Positions 49,366-61,659 of a stretch of 64,000 nucleotides of DNA are shown here, piece after piece. The DNA is from Rhododendron vialii. Its lineage: Eukaryota; Streptophyta; Magnoliopsida; Ericales; Ericaceae. The stretch covers positions 9,886,501 through 9,950,500 of the forward strand of contig NC_080559.1 in NCBI RefSeq assembly GCF_030253575.1, in the 5' to 3' direction. The position numbers and the translations under genes were made by a program. The notes under the pieces are model-generated. The model did not search any database. It saw only the letters and a list, made by a program, of their open reading frames with translations, and was not told the origin of the DNA. Each line of letters begins with the position of its first letter. Position 1 is the first letter of the stretch.

Positions 49366-50272
49366 CTGGTCTTTTTAGGGGAGAGACTTGTTCAAGTTTC
49401 TGTCATTGAATTTTTTTTTGGTTCTAATTTAGAGTTTTTTAAAATTTTATTTGCAAGATCATTGTCCGACTTGTAACATGGGGAATAGTTTATCAGCAAA
49501 CTAAGATGACTATAGAAGGGTAATAATCAGTGCAGTAGCATTGTTTTATGTAAATGTATGAGCCCTGTTCCTAATGAGACATAATCTGTATTACGCTTCG
49601 CAACAGTGTATATTCCATGGATGGAAATTTTGTTGGAATGACCGAGAGCGCTTTAATCCAACGAACGTGTTAGCGCCTGCATTGATATTGTGGTGCAACT
49701 TCGGCGATTAAATTGACTGAGAATCTTTACGTTAGGCCATTAAAATGCCTCGCTCGATCCAGTTGTTAAAAATGCACCGGATCACCGGTACATGCATTCT
49801 CGGGTAGTCGGGCGTTAACTAGATGATGTTTAAACTGTTAACATTGCATTGACGAATTAGAAGAGATGTCAACAGGGAACCATATCCGGAAACAACGATT
49901 AGTGCATATTGGTACCCTCACCCTCCTTGTTTTAACCAGCAATGCAAGCACACTTGTTCAAAAAAAAATCATGCACACTTGCTAAGTACTATGCCTTTAT
50001 CTGTTTTGAGACTGCTCACTAATCCTACTGAATTGGTCGTCTAAAATTTTCAACTAGCATTTGAGAATGCATTCGGTGTAGTTGTTGACATCCAAATTAC
50101 AGGTATGTTGTTTGAAATGAACCCCATTTTTTTTTTCCTGAAAAAGATTGAGGTCCCGTTTCGCTAAAGTTCTTATTTTTTAAATGCATATTTTTCTCTT
50201 TACGAAACAGTTTATTCTTTTATAATACATCATCGTTAATTCAAAAAATAAATATTTATTTAAAAATAAGTA
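49366..50272. other. 3' flank of the TRM gene and intergenic DNA
   Basis: The T-rich 100-150 bases after the stop are probably 3' UTR. Nothing else was recognised. Confidence 0.4.
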
Positions 50273-50508
50273 CTCTCTCCGTCCCAATTTAATTGTCCTG
50301 TTTGGGAGTCCGTTTCATTTTTCAATTGATTATATTTCATAATTTATAATATTTTACGTGATTTGAAAAATATTGTATTATAGAATTAATCGAGATTTAT
50401 CAAACAAGATCCATATTAGATATAAAATTCATTACCGATTTAAAAATATAATTAGTATTTTATCCGATTAGAATAGAACTAAAAACAATTAAATTGAGAT
50501 GGATGAAG
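50273..50508. mobile_element. Stowaway MITE
   Basis: ctctctccgtcccaatttaa to aattgagatggatgaag, with TA on both sides. Confidence 0.85.
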
Positions 50509-51890
50509 TAATTATTTCCATTCACGAAACCTGAATATAGAAGTGGACGAACTAAAAAAGCAATTGCCTTACATCTGTAAAAGATTGGTACTTCCAGAAC
50601 AAAAGTTTGAGAAAAAAAAGAGAATATGATTCCTCCACGTAAACAACTTTTTTGTACACATATCTGGCATTTCTTCTTTTCCCTTTTTTAATAAATATAT
50701 TAGTTATATGTGTTACAATGATGATTATGGAAGCCGTTGTAGGATGTAATCACCTGCCCCAAAACCTCCTCTCTCTTTTTTCATGCTAGCCAGGGACAGA
50801 GTCAGAAAAATCTCTACACGGAGGCGACGACATATCAAGAGAAAAAAAAAAAAATTTAATACAATAGTAGAAATTCCCCCCCTCCCCCCCCCTTGCAGGA
50901 CAGGGACAACCACCCCTACTGACCTCCACCTGGTTCCATTCCTGATGTGTTCCATTCCTCTATTTGTTGTGTTGGATTTCTTTGTAAACTGTTATTTCAT
51001 TTATTGAAGTTATTATTGCTCTTCTAAAAAAAAACATTTTGCAAATCCAAACCAAATATTGTGCCCGCATCATTCTGTAAGGAGAGGATATCAAATGCTT
51101 TCTCGATAGAGTACACTCCTACTTCGCCACCGCTACGTTAAAGTTACAATTCCGTTACTTCATAAATATAAACCACTTTTTTCATGTTTATTGAATTTTT
51201 GTGCGAAAAAAATTATAAAAAAACCATGCACAAAGATATTTTATTTTCCGAATCTGAAAAAAACGGTACGGCTTTTGGATTCATCTGTAATTATGAACCA
51301 AAAGGGTATTTGCTTGGGAATTAACAATTGATGGGACCACCAACTAACGTTACATTATTGAGCAAATGGAAGTATTGAAGGCATAATTATTATTACACCC
51401 ACTAACGTTGTTATTATGCAGGTTACGGGATGAGGACTAATCATTACAATGATTAAAGCTCTATGCATTATTGCCCCAAAAAGAAAGGGGGATGAACTTA
51501 AATATCATTAAATTTTATTTTATATATAACCGGACAATTGAGTCTGATTGAGCCCACTTCGATTAATTACGGGGCGCTGAAGTCAACGATCAGACTAACT
51601 GTCCAGTGGCTCATAAATTTGAAATGTCTAGCCTTCATGAAATTTGACTTCACGAAGGACAAACACTTATTAATTTTTTCATTTCAATTTGGCCAAACCC
51701 CTTCGGTATAAATAAGATAAAGTTATGCCTTAATGTGTTGGTTAGGTGAGGTAGGCAGCAACAATAGAAACCATAATCATTCAAGATCATCCCCCGTCTA
51801 GAAAAACAGTCCCTTTTTTTTTTTCGTTCAAAAAAACCTCGTTCGTGATCACAAGTATTTTTCCGAGGTTTTTTTTTTTCCGAGAAAGAG
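50509..51890. other. Intergenic DNA, possible hAT scrap
   Basis: ccagggacagagtcag at about 50790 and caggacagggacaacc at about 50896 resemble hAT termini, but I could not define an element. A C-run lies at 50877-50891. No gene. Confidence 0.35.
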
Positions 51891-52216
51891 CAAGAAATAT
51901 TGTATAAATGGATAAACCAGTTTACAGGGGAAAGAACAACAATACAACAATATTAAAGCTACTAAGGATGATACAAATATGCACTAGCCCTATTCAAAAG
52001 GTGTTGTTCTCCTATAACTGAATGGTGCATAAACAAAGACAAAGCCCTCTTTGCTAAGCAATGAGCTTGGTAGATATCCTTCGCGGCACCTTCAAGATTC
52101 TTCAAAAAGACAACTTTGATATTTCTTTTTTGAGGTTGCGCAACAAAAAACATTAGTGTGGTGACCCTCATTCCTCTCTCCAACTTGGGTATTTTTCTGA
52201 GGTTTGAGAAACTCAT
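51891..52216 (-). mobile_element. Possible LINE 3' end (minus strand)
   Basis: The minus strand encodes VVFLKNLEGAAKDIYQAHCL and ALSLFMHHSVIGEQ up to a stop. A T-rich tail (tttatacaatatttcttgc) and then an A-run follow at about 51868-51882. The position and tail suggest the end of a non-LTR element, but the peptide has no motif I can name. Confidence 0.3.
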
Positions 52217-53600
52217 TTTTCAGCCGGGTCAGTTAGCCTAAAGTTCGAACCACGGGAATTCGGACCATATTCTTCTCCAGTTTTGGATTTATGGCATTGT
52301 GCTACAAAGTTGGAATTACAGGGGTACACAATACGACATGTCAACTTGATTTTTTGTATAGACAATGCCTCAATCTGACTGTGTATTAGTGCAAAAGTGC
52401 ATGACGTAGGGGTTAGACCGTGTATGGTTCGCGCTTTTACCTCAGTGAAGAGGAGTTATAGTTTCCCCACCCTGTGGAAGAAAAAAGGAAAAGACAAAAA
52501 GTAAATCAACTTCATTAGATCGGACTGGTAAAGTTGAAGGTTGTGCAAAGGAATTGAAAAGGTACTGGAAATGAGAAGTGTTAGGAAAAGTATTTTGGAA
52601 ATAGTATTTTATTTTGAGTGTGAATAAAAATTGATTTGATTTGGAGTCGCAACTTTTCATTAACACCCATTCGTCGTGGACGGACGTGTCCTATACAAAC
52701 AAATATGTCTATTACCTTGGTGACCACTCGTAGAGTCACCAGTTGGTCTATAAATACCATTTCCCTCATTCATTTTTGGTTGGTTACTTTTTCCTCCATT
52801 TGAGCCCATTCATATGAGAAAGTGTAAACATAAAATGGTTCGCCAAGCCCTCCTGTTTTGGGGGGATTCCGATCAAGTAGTGTTGAAAAATAGACGTCCA
52901 ATGCAAACTGTGAGCACCCATAGCAGGGCGAAATTTGCCTTGATCATAATTTTGTTCTATCAATTTCTAGATTTTGAGTTTTGATTTTATTGCATTGATA
53001 TATACCGATTTTATCACAAAATGTAATCTAACAAGAAGTACAAGTGCCTTAAAAGTAAGGATAAAAAGAAGTGGTGGTGTTGAAACCCCTTCCAAGTCTT
53101 CCATACTGATATTTATAGAACTCCAATTGGGAAGACCTGGCATGCTACCTCATGCTCATCTAAGGAAACACTAAGTGTCCCATGTTTGTGCTCCCACTCC
53201 TCTTTTTGGTGGATGGGAATGGTTACCCCAGCTTCCAAGCAAACAATTTTTTTTGAATTTCCTTGTTTCGGCGTAGATGATCTGTCTTTGACGGACGGAA
53301 CCAGGAAGGGGATTACTTGAGATGCGCATAAGCTGGTCCGGACATACTTGACCGTCAAACCCAGAAAACAAAAAGATCATGGGGCCACGTTGATTCAGTA
53401 CTGGATGAACCAAATTCCCCCCTTTCGTCTGCCATAATCATACCCCATAGATCAAGGCCCACTGCCTCCTTATATGGGCCTCTTTTATTACAAACCCACA
53501 AAACAAGGGCCCAACTAATCACGGATCACTTTTATACGCAACACTTTGCTGCAATGATCCAAAAGAATCATGAAGTCGAGTTTTGGTTATCTATATAGTA
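52217..53600. other. Intergenic DNA, nothing recognised
   Basis: Short frames on both strands, no family match. Confidence 0.4.
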
Positions 53601-53843
53601 CTCTATTCGTCCCAATTTGTTTGTCCAATTATCGAAATTCGTGTCTTTCAAAAATATATTTATATCTTATATTTTATAATATTTTTTTATAATTTGAAGA
53701 TTTTGTATAATAAAACTAATTGAAATCTACAAAATAAGATCCATATTGCATATTAAAAATATTATGAATTGAAAATTATAGACAATTTTTTTAGAGGTCA
53801 AACGCTCTCAAAAAAGGGGATAAACAAATCGGAACGGAGAGAG
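53601..53843. mobile_element. Stowaway MITE
   Basis: ctctattcgtcccaatttgt to aaatcggaacggagagag, with TA on both sides. Confidence 0.85.
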
Positions 53844-54756
53844 TAGGATATAAGTACTTGTTAAGATTAAGTTATTTGGATACATCTATATGTTCAAATA
53901 TAGTTGTTCGTGTTCATACACATTTAAATTAAGTTAAGCATCTATCTAGATTCTAATTTGTGCTTGGTGTTCAAAGTTTAAACTGAACATTATTCTGTTT
54001 ATTTTGTACCTTATATCGTGGGGGCTCCATATAAGCTCGTGTTGCGCTTGTAAGTAAACGCCATGCGGCCAAGCCAGACAGAATGACGCCGTGTAACTCC
54101 ACCCTATCGTGCGCGTCTGCCGAATACGGCCGCAACCCAACACCTTCGCCTGCCCGCCGTTCCATAGGCAAAGTCGGGCATCTAGCCAGACATGGGTCTT
54201 TATTATAGGGCTCTTTGGCCTATCTTCACTGGGCTCTTAAAAACTCTTTAGATTCCCAATTTTTAATCCGATGAGACTGGAACGATTGGCGCCCGGTGCC
54301 CACCACAGTTCGTGGTATTCAGTTGCTATTGAAATATCTGAAATTAACATATACATCAGTAGATTATATATGTAAGAAACTATGGATGAAGAAAATTCGT
54401 GTTAATATATACCAACAAAAAGAGTTGAGCCGCGAGTCTAGGGGTGTCATGATAAGTCCTCAATAGTGTAAATAAATGGGGCTTGTCGCTATCTTTTTGT
54501 CACACAACAACACGCACAACTTGTTTGATTTGATTGATATTGTCCGGAAGTTGTGTTTTTGGCATATAAAGGTAGGTTAATAGTGAGAATAAGGCGCGTT
54601 TGGATGCCATGGATAGCTCCCAAGTGTATCCAAGTACCCAATGCCACGTGACACTCCGCCACCGAGTCCCACGAGTCATGAAATGAAGCATCGGAGAGTG
54701 CTCGGGATGTTGAATGACCAAGGGAAAGATTACGGCAAAAGGAAGAGCAAGAAATT
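53844..54756. other. Intergenic DNA, nothing recognised
   Basis: No coding similarity or paired termini. Confidence 0.35.
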
Positions 54757-54925
54757 GCCAAGGTGGTACCGGTATCACACTTTCCTTTGGTACCGGTACC
54801 AAATGATCAGAAGCAGAAGGCCCACAAACAGTTTTGCAACCGATACTGCATAGAGCTTGGTACTGGTAGGTAGTCATCAGAAGTGAAGAACCAAGGCAGT
54901 GCTACCGGTACCACACAAGACTTGG
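54757..54925. repeat. Cluster of ggtaccggtacc-like palindromes
   Basis: Variants of taccggtacc recur at about 54764, 54793, 54862 and 54904, with direct and inverted neighbours (tcagaag, cttggta). The spacing is irregular; origin unknown. Confidence 0.5.
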
Positions 54926-54954
54926 TAACGATAGCTCCTGAGAAATTCTGCCAA

Positions 54955-55161
54955 TTAACCATAATGCTGTAACAAATTTGATGTTCCTGCTCCATCAACA
55001 ACATCCTTTTGCCCACACTTTTTACACTTGGCCCTTTTTTTCCCATCATCGCCCGTAGGCAAGGTATCAAATTCATCCCATGCAATAGAAGTGGGCCTCT
55101 TAGTACTTTTTACGGTAGACGAAGAGCCTTGCTCGATATTTTCATCAAAGTTGTCTTCCAT
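54955..55161 (-). pseudogene. BED-type zinc-finger fragment (hAT transposase-like)
   Basis: From the ATG at 55161 the minus-strand frame reads MEDNFDENIEQGSSSTVKST, then SIAWDEFDTL, KCKKCGQKD and GTSNLLQHYG before a stop. The W..F aromatic pair, CxxC and following LLxH match the start of a BED finger, as found in hAT transposases and their domesticated relatives. The final His that should follow LLQH is lost at the stop, and no transposase body follows, so this is a 68-aa broken fragment. Confidence 0.6.
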
Positions 55162-55800
55162 TGTAAGTGTCCTAATGTAGAAACACAAATTTAAACTCTA
55201 GAAGAAAGCTCAAATTAATTGCAGCAATACTTCATACTCAAAAATCAACAAGAAAAATATGAGTAAGAAAAAAATTTCCACTTCAATCGATAACAATCAG
55301 ACTCAGGGCATAGGAAATCATATCAGAACTTTCATAATTGAATCTTCATTTTCTGAGCCGGTTCGGGTTATGTGGTGGGCTTGAACCTTTGTTCGGATAG
55401 CTAGCTAGGGCTTTCATAGGAGATAGATAGAGAGAGTAGAGAGAGAGAGAGAGTGGAGTCGTCGACTATTATTATGTGAAAAACCTCTAATAGAATGGAC
55501 AATTTTTTTTTTATTTTTAAATTTGATCCATTACCAACCCATCTAAACCCACACGGATTTATTAAGTTGGTCCAATTAGAAGTCATATTTGAATATGTTT
55601 GGACCGATTATAAATAGATGAATTTGAACGAATCCATGAAACTCAGTCCAAATTGTCACCTCAAGTTATATGAAATACAGTACTAGGGTGCACATTGGAT
55701 GTTAAAACATCATATTGGACACGTTGTGGGACCAACATATTTAATTTTTAATCAATAACCTAAGCTTGGGAGTTACTCACCACCTCACAAATATCATGCT

Positions 55801-55911
55801 GATAGGATTCTAGACGTGAATAAAAGTCCAACGACCAAATATCAAAGCTGATAGGATTCTGGACGACTGGACGTGAATAAAAGTCCAACGACCAAATATC
55901 AGATTCTCAAT
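55801..55911. repeat. Tandem duplication upstream of the DUF247 gene
   Basis: gataggattctagacgtgaa and the following aaagtccaacgaccaaatat occur twice (from 55801 and from 55851). The second copy has eight extra bases (ggacgact). It ends about 135 bp before the DUF247 ATG, inside the probable promoter or leader. Confidence 0.85.
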
Positions 55912-56045
55912 TATATAGATAAGTCTTGCTTTTTCCATATTATATGGTCCAACAAAACTTGAATCCCATTTCTTTACCCGAAATTCCTCCATAACTAAAG
56001 ACTCCTTTTACCCTGTTTCCAGAAAACCCAAATCATCAAATCGAG

Positions 56046-57404
56046 ATGGGAAGCAATTCAAGAGTACCAGAACAAGAACTAGAACTCCAACACACCATCC
56101 AAATCTGGGAAGCCAAACAAGACCTACTAAAATCCATGCACCAAAGAATCTCGGCCGCGCCGCAACTCCTCAGCAAGTCCTCCGGCCACTCCAACTGCTC
56201 CATCTTCAGAGTCCCCCAGACCCTCATCGACATCAACGGAAAAGCCTACAAACCCGACATAGTCTCCATCGGCCCGTTCCACCACGGCGAGCCCGGCCTC
56301 CAGATGATCCAAGAACACAAGTGGAGGTTCTTGGGTGACTTGCTGAATCGAACCCGGAGCAAGGGGTTGAGCTTGGAAGACTACTTGAGAGCAGTCGAAC
56401 CGTTGGAAACCAAAGCCAGAGGGTGTTACTCCGAAGCCATCCGTTTCGGTACGGATGAGTTTCTGGAGATGTTGGTGCTCGACGGTTGCTTTATCGTCGA
56501 GCTGTTTCGGAAGATCGGGAAAGTGATCCCGATCGAGCACGACGACCCGTTGATTTCCATGTGGAATTATTCGTTTATCTTGAGGGATTTCATCCGGTTG
56601 GAAAATCAAATCCCATTTTTCATCCTCCAACGGTTATTCGATTTGTCGCTAATGCCGGGGGAAGAATCGGGTCCTTCGTTGGCCAAATTAGCCCTTATTT
56701 TCTTCAACAACGCCTTGCAAAGACCGGAGGAGGTAATCACCAAGCATGCCAGCACACCAGGGAGGCACTTGTTGGATTTCCTGAGGTCAAGTTTTATCCC
56801 GACGGATCACGAGGAGACGAAACACGGGAATTCGTCGCAAAACCACATGATCCAGTGCATTTCGAAGCTCTGTCGGGCCGGGATAGACCTCAAGCCCGGC
56901 GACGAGGACAGCTTCCTGGTCGTCAAGTTCCGGCGTGGCGTGATCGAGATGCCCACCATTTCCATCGACGACTTCATGAGCTGTTTCATGATCAACTGCA
57001 TCGCGTTCGAGCAGTGCCAGATCAAGTGCACCAGGCACTTCACGACGTACGCCACGCTGCTCGACTGCCTGGTCAACACGGGGAAGGACGTCGAGTTCCT
57101 GTTGGACCGGAACATCGTCGAGAACTATTTCGGGACAGAAGCGGAGCTGGCCAAGTTCATCAACGATTTGGGGAAAGACGTGACGTTTGACATCGAAAGT
57201 AGCTACCTGGGTAATCTGTTTTACGAGGTGAACAAGTATTACAAGAGCGGGTGGCACGTTCAGTGGGCGAGCTTTCGGTACACTTATTTTCGTAGCCCGT
57301 GGTCGTTTATTTCGGCTTTGGCAGCATTTGTTTTGCTGGTTCTGTCCGTGGCCCAGACTTTCTATACAATGCTAGCTTATATCCAACCTCCTGACCCTAA
57401 GTAA
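56046..57404 (+). CDS. DUF247 (UPF0481-like) membrane-anchored protein
   Basis: A single uninterrupted exon of 452 aa, the usual size and structure of plant DUF247 proteins. Conserved family blocks are IFRVPQTLIDINGKAYKPDI with VSIGPFHHG (about residues 57-85), EMLVLDGCFIVELFR (about 139-153), LENQIPFFILQRLF (about 183-196), FMSCFMINCIAFEQC (about 316-330) and a C-terminal membrane segment, SFISALAAFVLLVLSVAQTF (about 419-438). The short tail after it (YTMLAYIQPPDPK) fits a C-terminal anchor. The molecular function is unknown; a DUF247 gene has been linked to self-incompatibility in grasses, which gives no function here. The coding part is GC-rich at third positions, unlike the AT-rich flanks, so three long spurious frames overlap it. 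The ATG at 56046 is the first in frame and follows a short leader. Arabidopsis At2g36430 is the positional counterpart, from memory. Confidence 0.93.
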   Translation: MGSNSRVPEQELELQHTIQIWEAKQDLLKSMHQRISAAPQLLSKSSGHSNCSIFRVPQTLIDINGKAYKPDIVSIGPFHHGEPGLQMIQEHKWRFLGDLLNRTRSKGLSLEDYLRAVEPLETKARGCYSEAIRFGTDEFLEMLVLDGCFIVELFRKIGKVIPIEHDDPLISMWNYSFILRDFIRLENQIPFFILQRLFDLSLMPGEESGPSLAKLALIFFNNALQRPEEVITKHASTPGRHLLDFLRSSFIPTDHEETKHGNSSQNHMIQCISKLCRAGIDLKPGDEDSFLVVKFRRGVIEMPTISIDDFMSCFMINCIAFEQCQIKCTRHFTTYATLLDCLVNTGKDVEFLLDRNIVENYFGTEAELAKFINDLGKDVTFDIESSYLGNLFYEVNKYYKSGWHVQWASFRYTYFRSPWSFISALAAFVLLVLSVAQTFYTMLAYIQPPDPK

Positions 57405-58149
57405 GGAGTGATAAACTTGGGATGGTAGTTACTTTTTTGCGACTTATTATTTTGTTATTGATGTGTGATTTTTGGGTTTAGTTCAAATTGTATCTATAGT
57501 AGTGACTTTGCGAGGATAATGGAAATTGTTTCAGATTAGTATATCTCTTTTTCGTTTATGCCACGCTTTTGTATTTGTTGCATGTAATTTGGTACGAGTA
57601 TGGGTGAGAATTTATGATAGGGTGACACTGCGACTCGATCCTAATGTGAGGGTACGATTTTTAACATAAAACATTAATAGGCCATCAGGCCCACCACAAC
57701 CTGGACCTGACACGGATTGATTTAGTGAAAATCAATCCGTGTCGAGATTGATTTAGCGAAAATCTTGAATTTCATTTTCCTATTTTTCTGCATCATAAAT
57801 GTGCTTCAAAAGCAAAACATTCGGTATCTTATAAACATGAATTTTTGACTTGATTTATGAAATGAGTTCTAAATAGTGAACGATCCTGATTATCAACTTG
57901 GAAATTATGATTCAAAAAGGACTTGTAGAGGACACATCCAGTCCCACAAAGGGGACGGGAGAGGATTCCATTCCTTATTTGATAACCTCCATATATGATC
58001 AGTGATCCAGAATGTTTGATAATTCTTCATATCTGATTGATATACCATAGATTTTTCTGTATAAATACAACTGAGTTTTCCCTTCCTCTCATTTTCATCC
58101 TTGAAAATTCAGGACAGAAAAGGGTCAGGTAGTTGAAATCAAACCAGTT
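57405..58149. other. 3' flank of the DUF247 gene
   Basis: T-rich for about 200 bases, consistent with a 3' UTR. Near 57715-57765 the phrase attgatttag(t/c)gaaaatc occurs twice. No further gene. Confidence 0.4.
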
Positions 58150-58320
58150 ATCAATTGGCACGAAGCTTGACCCAAATGGTGGGTGATTTTTTATAGGGCT
58201 CCATAAAAAAATATTTTAAAAATAATGAATGGTTCGAATCATTTCTGTGGGTCCCGAGGTCATGAGCCCCACAAAACCGATACGTGCACAATATGTACAT
58301 ACCCATATGTACCCATAGCT
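58150..58320. repeat. Single arm of a fold-back MITE family
   Basis: It matches one arm of the element at 59228-59962 (tatagggctccataaaaaaa, aataatgaatggttcgaatc, ccacaaaa). No inverse partner lies next to it. Confidence 0.5.
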
Positions 58321-59227
58321 TTTTTCCAAAAGAAGTATGGAAGATCGACATTTTTATCTATATTGATTACTTCACTAAATAACATTATGCCACCAAATAT
58401 TAAGTAAACAACAAAAAAATGCCACCAACAATAGCAGAAAAAAGAAAAAGAAAAAAGATTAAGCTACTATATGTTTGAGAATGACATCAGAGGTTGAAAC
58501 ATTATGCCACTAAAGGTTAACTAAAAAACAACAAAAAAAATTCCACCAACAATTTAAAGTCCAAATAGCACCATAAAATTGCAGAAAAAAAATAAAAATA
58601 TTAAGCTACTAAATGTTGGAGAAAAGATTACAAATACGATGACATGAAAGGTGATTTTTTATAAGTAAAAAGAAGTTAAATATACTACATGAAAAGATTA
58701 ACGTGAACAATCGAATGGTTAGGATACAAACTTCGATAGGTATCACAATATACACATATATATACGGTACCCAGTTTGGTTTGATTTGGTTCGCATTAGA
58801 GGATGAAAAACCACGCCAAACTAAATTTCTCTGGTTTCTTAAAAGTCAAATCGGACCAAACAGATTACTTCTAAAAACCAAACCAAAAGCATCGATTTGG
58901 TCCGATTTTTCTTCCAGTTCATTTTAGCTGGGGGTTTCGTCACCGCTACTTTCTATAGATTGTAGTTCGATGGGAGTTTGACAGTTTGTATCTTACAAAC
59001 AACAACAAACGGCAACAATGGAGACGACTTAGCACTACCGGCAAAATTTGGCCGACGATGGAGGCGAACGACATTAATAAACGAATGAGCAATTCTAGAA
59101 GTCAAATTGAATAAACCAGATGAATGTCAGTAATTTCTTGCTTGGCTACATCTCTCGACAACGCTTTTGTGATGGTAGTAATCAGCAATGACAAGGTGAT
59201 AAAAGGAAAAAGTTACGAGCATATATA
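58321..59227. other. Intergenic DNA
   Basis: Two similar A-rich phrases (acattatgccacca / acattatgccacta) occur near 58381 and 58499, and a ggtttggtttgatttgg-type stretch near 58760-58915 resembles hAT subterminal DNA. No gene. Confidence 0.35.
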
Positions 59228-59962
59228 TATCGTGCACATATCAGTTTTGTGGAGCCCACCTCGAGGTTTAGAAAGATGATTCGAACTGTCCATTATTTTA
59301 AAATATTTTTTTATGGAGTCATGTAAAAAATCATCTCAGCTCAATATCAGTAAAGATTTTTTCGAAATTTGTAGGAGCAAAACTACTTAATTACTTAGTT
59401 TCGCCTCTATAAATTCAGAAAAAATTCTTATCGGTATCGGGTTGAGCTGATTTTTACAGGGCTATATAAAAAACGTTTTAAAAATAATAAGCGGTTCGAA
59501 TCATCTCTGTTAGGCCTGTCAATGGGCCAGATCTGATCCGGATCCGATAATACCAAAATCCGATCAGACTCGAATCCGATAGTGGTAATCCGGATCCGAT
59601 CCGAAAACTTTTTACTTTAAAAATTTTAGCAAAAAAAATTATCCGAAAAAAAATTAAAATAAAAAGTAAAAAAAAAATACAACTCCTTAAACATTTTTTT
59701 TTTCAAAATAAAAAATTTACTATTTTTTAAAAAAAATTAAAAAAAATTAAAGTTCAGATTCGGATCGATAACGATTTAATTCGATCCGATCCAATCCGTA
59801 TTTGAATTACCGGATTCGGATTATCGGATCGACGTTATCGGATCCGGATCCGGATCGAATTTTTCGAATCAGATACGGTCCATTGACAGACCTAATACCT
59901 GTCATCTGTGAGACCTAAGATGAGTCCCACAAAATTCATATGCGCATGTCATATGTACCGCC
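59228..59962. mobile_element. Fold-back MITE with a nested MITE
   Basis: The left arm (ttttgtggagcccacctcga, gatgattcgaactgtcc, attattttaaaatattt) is inverted in the right arm (aataataagcggttcgaatc, gatgagtcccacaaaa). The right arm is interrupted at about 59513-59894 by an element with ends taggcctgtcaatgg and ccattgacagaccta. Its interior is a dense run of ccggatccgat-type palindromes. Insertion joined the otherwise continuous ..atcatctctgt|gagacctaag... Confidence 0.65.
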
Positions 59963-60580
59963 CAGGTGACAATTCATTTTGAATGTAAATGGAAGGCAAA
60001 GAGCCCACCGACATCCACACGCTATAGAGGACAACAATTCTAGCAAAAAAATAAACAGTGAAACTTCTACAATTGGGGCCCGATTGGATGCCGTATGTAT
60101 TTTGGGTGTATTATTTATGAAGGGAGGATAAAATAGTAAGTGGTATTAGTTAAGAAGGGATGATCCACATTGATGTGACATTTATAGAGGGGGGTAAAAT
60201 AATATTTGGTTTGGATGGAGGATAAATTGGGGGTATAAAGAATGGTGTATGATTTAAAAAGTTGGCAAATGACTATTTTGCGCTTGCGCAATATTAAAAT
60301 AGAAAATTTATTAAATTAAATATAGAATTGCAAAATTCAATAAAAATGAATTACTTTATCATAATAAAGTAATAATAATTTAGTTTACTAATAGGGCTCG
60401 ATTGGATGATGTATATGATGGGTGTATTGCACAATACACCCGGATGAGGATTGATGGGACTATTTTTGCACCGTTTGGCATTCCTTTTCTCTCTTGTATT
60501 AACTAATCCCCTGCTTCACTAATACACCGGGAGCAGCCATAAGTTATGGCTACCCTCCAAGGTAGCAATAACTGATCCGG
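59963..60580. mobile_element. Tourist-like MITE ends (two)
   Basis: ggggcccgattggatgccg at about 60077 and agggctcgattggatgatg at about 60393 are gggcccgtttggatg-type ends of PIF/Harbinger MITEs in the same orientation. Opposite ends were not found, so these are truncated or stacked copies. Confidence 0.35.
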
Positions 60581-60633
60581 GTGTATACGCCTGATTTTTT
60601 ACCAAAACACCCCTCCTCATCCCCTCCCCAACG

Positions 60634-60665
<32 letters not shown>

Positions 60666-61138
60666 AATCTGCTAACAGAGACAACGACGAAGAAGAAGAA
60701 CAGATCACCACTAGCACGAAAACAATTACACAAAATATGTATGCATATGTAGAAAGAGAGAAATGTACCTGTTCAATTAGGGGTAAGTTCTGCACAGATC
60801 GGAAAGAGATAGACGATCAGATTGAGTGACGATCGATGGGTGTAGCAGCTGCTTCTTCTTCTCCCTATTCTGGTTCTGTCCATCTCCTTCTGGTTCTGTC
60901 CGTCTCTCTCTCTCTCTAAAATAGGGAAAAGTGGGAGACCGGTGTAAAAAGTGAAAAGGAGAGGAAAAAATACTTAATGTGCATGTGGTTGTGTGGTTAT
61001 GCCCATGCTCCAAGAGACTGGAAAAAAAGAAGAGAGAATGTGCCAAATTAAAACGGACACGTAATTAAATCGTAAAAAATAATTAAAAAGCACTTAAAAT
61101 TAAGTTTTAAATTTTTAAAATTATTACGATAATTACAT
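60581..61138. other. CT-rich, gene-leader-like sequence without a gene
   Basis: (CT)n lies at 60639-60664, and gttctgtccatctccttctg repeats in part at about 60872-60905. No protein frame matches a family. Confidence 0.35.
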
Positions 61139-61140
61139 TA

Positions 61141-61440
61141 TGGGCCCGTTTGGATGCAGTGTTATGAAGGGGTGTTAACAATACCCCTGGGTTAAGCCTG
61201 AGCCCACTGCTTAACGCTTGGTTTGGGAAGCCATTTCGGCTGGGTATTCACAATACCCTGTTCTTCTGTAACACCTGAGAGAGGGGTCTTTGAGGGTCTT
61301 ACCTACGGCTGGGGTTTGAGGTACCATCGCTTATACCCCCTAATCCCTCTCAAAAATGGACAATTCCACCCCTGTTTATCCCCCTTCTCCCACCCCCAAC
61401 TTGCAATTTTGTCGCTACCCTAGTTCTGCTTTTGTTATAA
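61141..61440. mobile_element. Tourist-like MITE end
   Basis: It begins gggcccgtttggatgcagtg. The sequence gggtattcacaataccctgt shows the internal inverted repeat usual in these elements. The right end was not found. Confidence 0.35.
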
Positions 61441-61659
61441 GAGACGAGAGGGTTTTGTGGCGATTTGGAGAGTTCAACCAATTTGAGCTTTGATTAACTC
61501 AAGTATGTCTTTGATTAATATGTGCGTTGCATTTTTGTTGAATTTCGAGTACATGGATGTGTAGTTGTTTGCAGTAGCTTCGATTTCGGTCTGTAAACTC
61601 CATGGGTCTGTGGATTTTTTACTCCCATCGAGTAGATTGATGCAACTGATTTTGTGGGT

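Noticed and set aside
56486..57190. 234-codon open frame overlapping the DUF247 gene in another frame, and long minus-strand frames at 56127-56630 and 56787-57257
   Set aside because: They are shadows of a GC-rich gene with few stop codons in other frames. Their products are Arg/Pro/His-rich and resemble no family.
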